Of a stretch of 64,000 nucleotides of DNA, positions 57,801-64,000 are shown piece by piece; within the stretch, counting starts at the first letter, position 1; each line of letters begins with the position of its first letter. This DNA comes from an uncultured Muribaculaceae bacterium (GTDB lineage Bacteria > Bacteroidota > Bacteroidia > Bacteroidales > Muribaculaceae). The stretch spans positions 19,191 to 83,190 of the forward strand of contig CAJUQP010000005.1 of assembly GCA_910588245.1 (NCBI GenBank), read 5' to 3'. The notes under the pieces are model-generated. The model was given only the letters and a program-made list of their open reading frames with translations, ran no database searches and was not told where the DNA came from. The translations under genes were made by a program, and so were the position numbers.

Positions 57801-60800
57801 CAGTAATTAGCAAACAATCTCCGGATGGCATTACCGTGCCACGGCTGTAAGCCGTGGTCTCCCGTCTTCACCCTTAATACTTCATACTTAAAACTTCTCT
57901 TAATGACCTTCTCCGACTTCAACCTCTCGAAATGTGCCGACGGGCTCCTTCCCGTCATCGTGCAGCACGCCGTATCGCTAAAAGTACTCATGCTCGGATA
58001 TATGGACCGCGAGGCTTTCGACCGCACCGTAGCCACCGGGAAAGTGACATTCTTCAGCCGCACGCGCCAGACCCTCTGGACAAAAGGGGAGACAAGCGGC
58101 CATTTCCTGCTTGTCGAAGATATGTATCTCGACTGCGACGGCGACACTCTCCTGATAAAAGCCAACCCCATAGGCCCCACATGCCACCGTGGCACAGAAT
58201 CATGTTTCGACACCCCCGCAGAGGAGGGTTTTGCAAGGAAACTGTCGGCCCTGATCCGCAAAAGACACGAGGAGATGCCCGACAACTCCTACACCACTCG
58301 CCTTTTCATCAAAGGGGTAAAGAAGATCGCACAGAAAGTAGGTGAGGAAGCTGTGGAATCGGCCATAGAGGCTGTCGACGGCAACCGCAGCCGCTTCATC
58401 TATGAGGCTGCCGACCTGATGTATCATTACCTCGTGCTTCTTGAGCAGATGAACGTAAGCATCGACGATATCGAGAAAGAGCTACTGTTCCGGCATTCGT
58501 AAGGTTAAAGGTTAAAGATTAAAGGTTAATGGTTAAAGGGTTGAGAGTTGAGAGTTGAGGGTTGAGAGTTGAGGGCGATGCGCATGGCGCAATGTATTAA
58601 GTACTAAGGATGAAGTATTAAGGGGTTAGGGGGAGGCAACTCCATGATATGTTTGGTAAGATTGATTTTGAATATCACAGAATAAGTTGTATATTTGCAA
58701 ATCCTTTAACTCTCTACTCTGACTCATCAACCATACCCCTCCCCTCTCCCGCCTAAACCCTCAACCATAAACTCTCAACCCTAAACCATAAACTCTAAAC
58801 CCTAAACCATAAACTCTAAACCCTAATAATGACCAGGATTATCAGTTTCCTTATCATAATAACCTTCCTCATAGGTTGCAGCGGCCGACCAGGCGACAAG
58901 CGGTTGCTGTCGATATCAGAGTCTATCGATGAAGATCCCCGTCAGGCCATCGCGAGTCTCGACAGCATCGACAGGGATCGCCTGCCGGAGTCCGACGGTC
59001 ATTTCCTCGACCTGTTGCGGATCAAGGCGCGCGACAAGGCCTACGTCACGCATACCTCCGACAGCCTCATCCTGTCGGTTGTCGACTACTATGCCGACCA
59101 CAAAGACTCCGGACTCTACCCGGAAGCCCTCTACTACGCCGGCCGCGTCTATTCCGACATGGGCGACTTCCCCACAGCTCTCGAATATTTCCACGCCGCC
59201 ATCGACGAAACCTCTGGAAAGGTTCCACATAATATATCTCTCCGAGGAAGTACTGTCAGTCAGACGGGCCGTCTCCTCAATTCCCTAAGGCTTTATGATC
59301 AAGCCATACCTTTTCTCGAGGAATCAATTGCCATTGATTCGATAACAGGTGAAAATGTCAATAAAATGTATGACTGTCAGCTTCTCGGCGCAGTCTACAT
59401 GCATGCGGGAAAATATACGGATGCAGAACGGCTATTCCAGGAAGCACGCTCCATAGCCATGTCTTCCTCTCCTGAAGACACAATCCAGCAGGATATGTAT
59501 CTCGCCGCAGTGAAGAGCAATACCGACCAATTGGACTCGGCTGTCATTCTCATAAAGGATGTGCCCTGGAAGATAAACAGGATAAGCCGAAACAATGCTC
59601 TCGCATACGCGGCAGATATCTACGATAAGGCGGCATGTCCTGACTCGGCAGTGAAATACGCGGAAAAGCTCATAGCGGCAGGAAACTTCAACTATAAGAA
59701 GGTGGGGTTCCGTATAATGTTCTCTCCCGGGAATATAACAGGATTGCCGCAGGATTCGCTGATTTCATATGTCAAAGACTACCACCGTGCTGTGGAGGAG
59801 TATCTGAATCGCAATGAATCGAGACAGGTTATGATGCAACAGTCTTTCTATAATTATCAGAGTCATAAAAGAGATAAGGAAAAGGCATTGGCAGACAACC
59901 ATAACTTGTGGATGCTTTTGATGTGCCTATGCATAATCTTCATTTCTGTTATTGCGGTGCTGCTTGGGATAAAATACAAAAAACAGAAGAGCATACTGGA
60001 GATGCGCGAGACCATTGACAAACTTAGGATTCTAAACCGTGATTTGAATCGCACGCTTAAGGATTATGTAGGCATCCCGGAAACGGGATGCTCCGGCCCG
60101 GCATCTGACGATACCTCTGCCTTATTAAATGGCGAAGGAAAAATATCATCCGATATAACATGCTTAAGGCAGGAACTTAGGGAAGAATTGACAGCACTGT
60201 TGCAGCACAAAAGACCTTCAAAAGAAATTCATCCGGGCATTATCGATTCTCCGGCTTACCGCAGTCTTGCCGAATATCTTGAAAAGGGGAAAATGATAAA
60301 TGAGACTGATCCACTTTGGGATGATCTCGACAGGATTGTCACAAAATATTCCGGCAAATTCAAAGCTCGTCTGAATTTATTGGCAAACGGGAGACTTAAG
60401 AAAAAGGATTATCATCTCATTCTGTTGATAAGGTGTGGCATGACTCCTACCAATATGACTGTGCTCCTGGGAAGAACCAAAGGAACGATTTCTCATCGCA
60501 GAGAAGAAATAGGCTTGAAATTAATGGATGAAAATCTCAGTGTTAAAGATGTGGACGACATCATACGGGGTCTATGACTGATCGATTCTTTTTATAATTT
60601 TTACTATTGACAGGACTTAAAAGAAGAATAGGAATATTGAAATAAACTCATGTTAAGAGAGATTGTGCGGAAATTGTGCGGAAATACGTTTTCCGCACAA
60701 TTTCCGCACAATAATATGCAATAGTATTGCTTAATTTCATGTTATTTTGCAAAATCATCAACCTAAAAATTAAAAAACATCATGAAATTAATCAGCTTTA

Positions 60801-63800
60801 CATTGTCATTCATTATGGCGATTATCGCAAGTGGGGCAGTATCTGCTGCCAATGATGAAGGCTCTTACACTGTGCCGATGTCTCAATCCCCGTCAGGATC
60901 AGACAATGAAAAACCGGAATATATAGATGACTCTCCATTGGGTCATCGTCTGCCACAACGCCCGGTGATGTGCACTATCAGCCGGACGGATGGCGTACTG
61001 CTTCAATCTACAGGAGCCGGAGAAATAATATCCTATGAAATCCGGACAGCCGATGGGCAGACTTGCCTCTTCGTCTCCGATTCCGAAGCAGACTTCATAG
61101 AAATTCTGTTTCATATGCGTGGGGAACTTCTCATCATGATTCAAACTGAAACCTCGACCTTCTCAGGGTATCTGGCAATGTAATCTCCTGGCTGATCATA
61201 CTTGGCAAATGCTCAATCCAATATCATATTGGAAGCGGAGAATACAGTATCGTATGCAACGCATCAGACGGTTCCGTATATGAAGGAGTTGTCATAGTGT
61301 TGCATTGATACGGTAAATGCAGATTAAAGGTATGTTGGGAAAAAGATTACTGCCTTTTCTGCAATATTGATGATTTTAAAAGATAACAAAATTACAAAAA
61401 TATTTTGTTAGCGTCTTTACGGACGTATAGTTAACCCATTTTATTAACCTTTTTATTTTTCAGACATGAACAAGAGAGATAAGAGAATCGCCTCGTTCAT
61501 AGAGTCGCTCGGATGCGAAGAACTGGGCATCGAGAGTCAGTCTTTCGTGCTGACTGCAGATCTCGATTCAATCGGAGCCGGTGTGAACGGAGGCAACTGT
61601 GAGAACTCCGGAGGCAGCAATTGTTCCATGAACAAGCAAGATTGCCGAAATTCCGGCGACTGTAGCTCCGCAGAGAACCAGGGAGACTGCAAGAATAACG
61701 GAGGTGGTGGACAAGTTGGTAATGCCGGAAGTGGTTGTGCCGGTAATTCCGGATGCTGATGATATCGTGAATTTCCGGGACAATATATCTCTCCTCCGCT
61801 TCTGACAACAAAGCATGAATGAAACTGATGGAGAGTTGAGCACGGCAACATGAGAAGTGCCAACCCTCCATTATGAAAAATTAACCATTATTCTGCATAT
61901 CATGAAATATAGCCACTATAATTCCGTTATAAACATATCCGGACGGCACACCCTGATTTATAATTCTCTCGCTGAAAAATTTATCGTTTTTAAAAACAGG
62001 TCAGTAAGATTGGATGACGGAGGTGCGAGGGTTGATGAAAAGGATGTCGGTATGCCGGATTTCAGCCGAATGGCCGAAGCGGGTGTCATTGTAGAAGATG
62101 ACATCGACGAGCCGAAAAAACTTTTGAATCTGATATCTGAAATGGAAGACAACCGCGACGAATACATATTGCACATCAATCCTACGCTCGACTGCAATTT
62201 CCGTTGCTGGTATTGTTATGAGAACCATCTTCATGGATCCGTCATGTCGGGGAATACAATCAGGGCGACACAATCGTTCATCGCAAGGCTGCTTGATTCA
62301 AGGCCCGGGATAAAGGCGCTCCACATAGGTTTTTTCGGAGGGGAGCCCCTGCTTTATTTCAATGACACCGTGCGTCCCATTCTGCAATACGCCAAATCCT
62401 TGACCGAGAGCCATGGGGTAAGGCTCACGTGCAATTTCACCACAAACGGCTCTCTTGTGAAGGATGACCATATCTCATTCCTGAAAGATTTCTGTCCAAG
62501 CTTCCAGATCACCCTCGACGGAGGCAGGGAGAGTCATGACAAAGTCCGTTTCCACAAGGGGGGCCGTGGAAGTTATGACGACATTCTCTCGGCGGTGACA
62601 AGATTGGCCGAAAGCGGTGCCGGCATAATCCTGCGGATCAATTTCACGTCGGCCAATCTTGAAAGCGTGGCAGGGATATGCGAGGATCTGCGGGATATGC
62701 CGGAGGCTGTCAGACAAAATATCAGAATAGATCTCCAGCGGGTCTGGCAGGACAGACCGGTGGGGAAAGACGACACCGAAGCCAGGGCCATGGAGACAAG
62801 ACGCATGTTCACACGGACAGGCTTCCATGTGTTACCCAACTATATCCCCTCCCATGTGAGATACCCGTGTTACGGCGACAAGAAAAACCATGTCCTGATC
62901 AATCACGACGGCAGGCTGTACGGCTGCACCGCCAGGGATTTCAATGAACCGAACAGCATAGGCCACCTTTCGGAGACAGGGGAGCCCGTGTTCGACAGGA
63001 GCGTATATGAAAGAAGACTCAACGCCAAGATGGCCAAAGCGATCTGCCGCACATGCCGCATAGCCCCCGTTTGCGGAGGAGGGTGCCGCCAGAGGGCGAT
63101 GGAATCGGTCGACGCAGACGAATGCGTCTTCAATTATTCAGAAAAGGACAAAGACGACATCGTCCTCGACATCTTCGAGCACCTCTATTGCCGGTAGGGC
63201 CGGGAAGATGCCAGAATCCACAGTCTATCAATCTCTAAAACCAGATATCATGAAAACCAAGACAACAACCGCTATCCTGGCCATCTGCATATGCTGCATG
63301 TGCGTGTGCGCGCAGGCCGGGAATCCGGGGAACGGAGCGGCGGCGGGGAAGACGGCCGCCCCCGATTCGACAAAAGTGACGAGACTGCAGGAGCTCGTGG
63401 TGAAGAGCAAGACGGCATGGATAGAGGGCGACAAGGCCGTCTTCATCCCGCAGAAAAGCGACCGCAACCTCTCCAACGACGCGGCGTCGCTTCTGAGACG
63501 CATGCAGATCCCCCTCCTCAACGTGGAGGGCGGGAACATAAGGAACGTGAGGGGACAGGAAGTGACGGTCTTCATCAACGGCGTGAGGGCTGAGAGCACC
63601 GACCTGGCCACATTTTGGCCGAAGGACGCCCTGAGGGTGGAATACATGGACAATCCGTCGGACCCGAGGTACGAGGGCGTGGAGTGCGCCGTCAATTTCG
63701 TTATGAGACGCTATGAGGCGGGAGGCGTGGCCCGCGTCAACGCCTACCAGCAGGTCCGCAACAGGGGAAGGTACAGGGCCGCCTCGAAAGTGGAGTACAG

Positions 63801-64000
63801 GCGCATGACTTTCGGCATGACCGCCGACGCCGGCTACGGGCGCGACCATACCGCGTCGGCCACGGGCTCCGAGACATACGGGGATGTACTCCACGGCGGA
63901 AAGACGTATGATATTGTCGACAAGACCTTCTCGGAAAAATATGTGACGCGCTCGGACAATGCCGGGGCCACCTTCAACGCCCGCTACAACGACGGCGACA

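Overview
The window looks like chromosomal DNA from a gut-type Bacteroidales bacterium, most likely Muribaculaceae-like. Reasons: moderately high GC coding sequence; Bacteroidetes promoters (TTTG, 18-20 nt spacer, TAnnTTTG) with no Shine-Dalgarno leaders; a SusB-like GH97; GldE; DUF4421, DUF6089 and DUF6242 proteins; and the order DUF6242-DUF6089-uppS-bamA-skp-skp-murI. The assignment is inferred from gene content, not from a search.

Layout. 296-3367: gamma-carbonic-anhydrase-like protein, then a dTDP-3-amino-sugar cassette (ketoisomerase, GNAT, DegT aminotransferase). 3537-5376: rpsU, Xer recombinase, hpf. 5448-5779: MITE-like nested inverted repeat. 5826-10599: mltG, DUF2007, DUF4421, sugar MFS transporter, PfkB kinase. 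10716-13067: pnp (minus strand). 13359-21860: envelope proteins, SUI1 factor, RecB-like helicase-nuclease, gldE, phosphopantetheinyl transferase. 21861-23915: 2 kb with only one tiny gene, many hairpins and repeats. 23916-28749 (minus): AAA/DUF1703 protein, BI-1 protein, argS, HU. 28971-34876: two rhomboids, EEP phosphatase, M3 peptidase, ribD. 35020-43225: envelope-biogenesis cluster. 43357-48934: small conserved protein, tRNA-Leu, GH97, MFS, FadL. 49091-51106: SF1 helicase. 51303-58502: his operon G-D-C-B-H-A-F-IE.

The end of the window (58829-64000) is the most novel part. It holds a membrane-anchored TPR regulator with a C-terminal helix-turn-helix-like region, a perfect inverted repeat resembling an operator, a small secreted protein with a degenerate second copy of its C-terminus, a 97-residue Cys/Asn/Gly-rich peptide gene, a hairpin, a radical SAM-SPASM maturase, and a TonB-receptor-like barrel cut by the window edge. 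I read this as a RiPP-type cluster whose product is unknown. Export genes, if any, lie beyond the window.

A second unusual feature is a dispersed family of arrays with strict 7-nt periodicity. They start immediately after stop codons in one orientation and end immediately before start codons in the other, so they fill whole intergenic gaps (before 296, between hisF and hisIE, between hisIE and the TPR regulator, and near 43225-43358).
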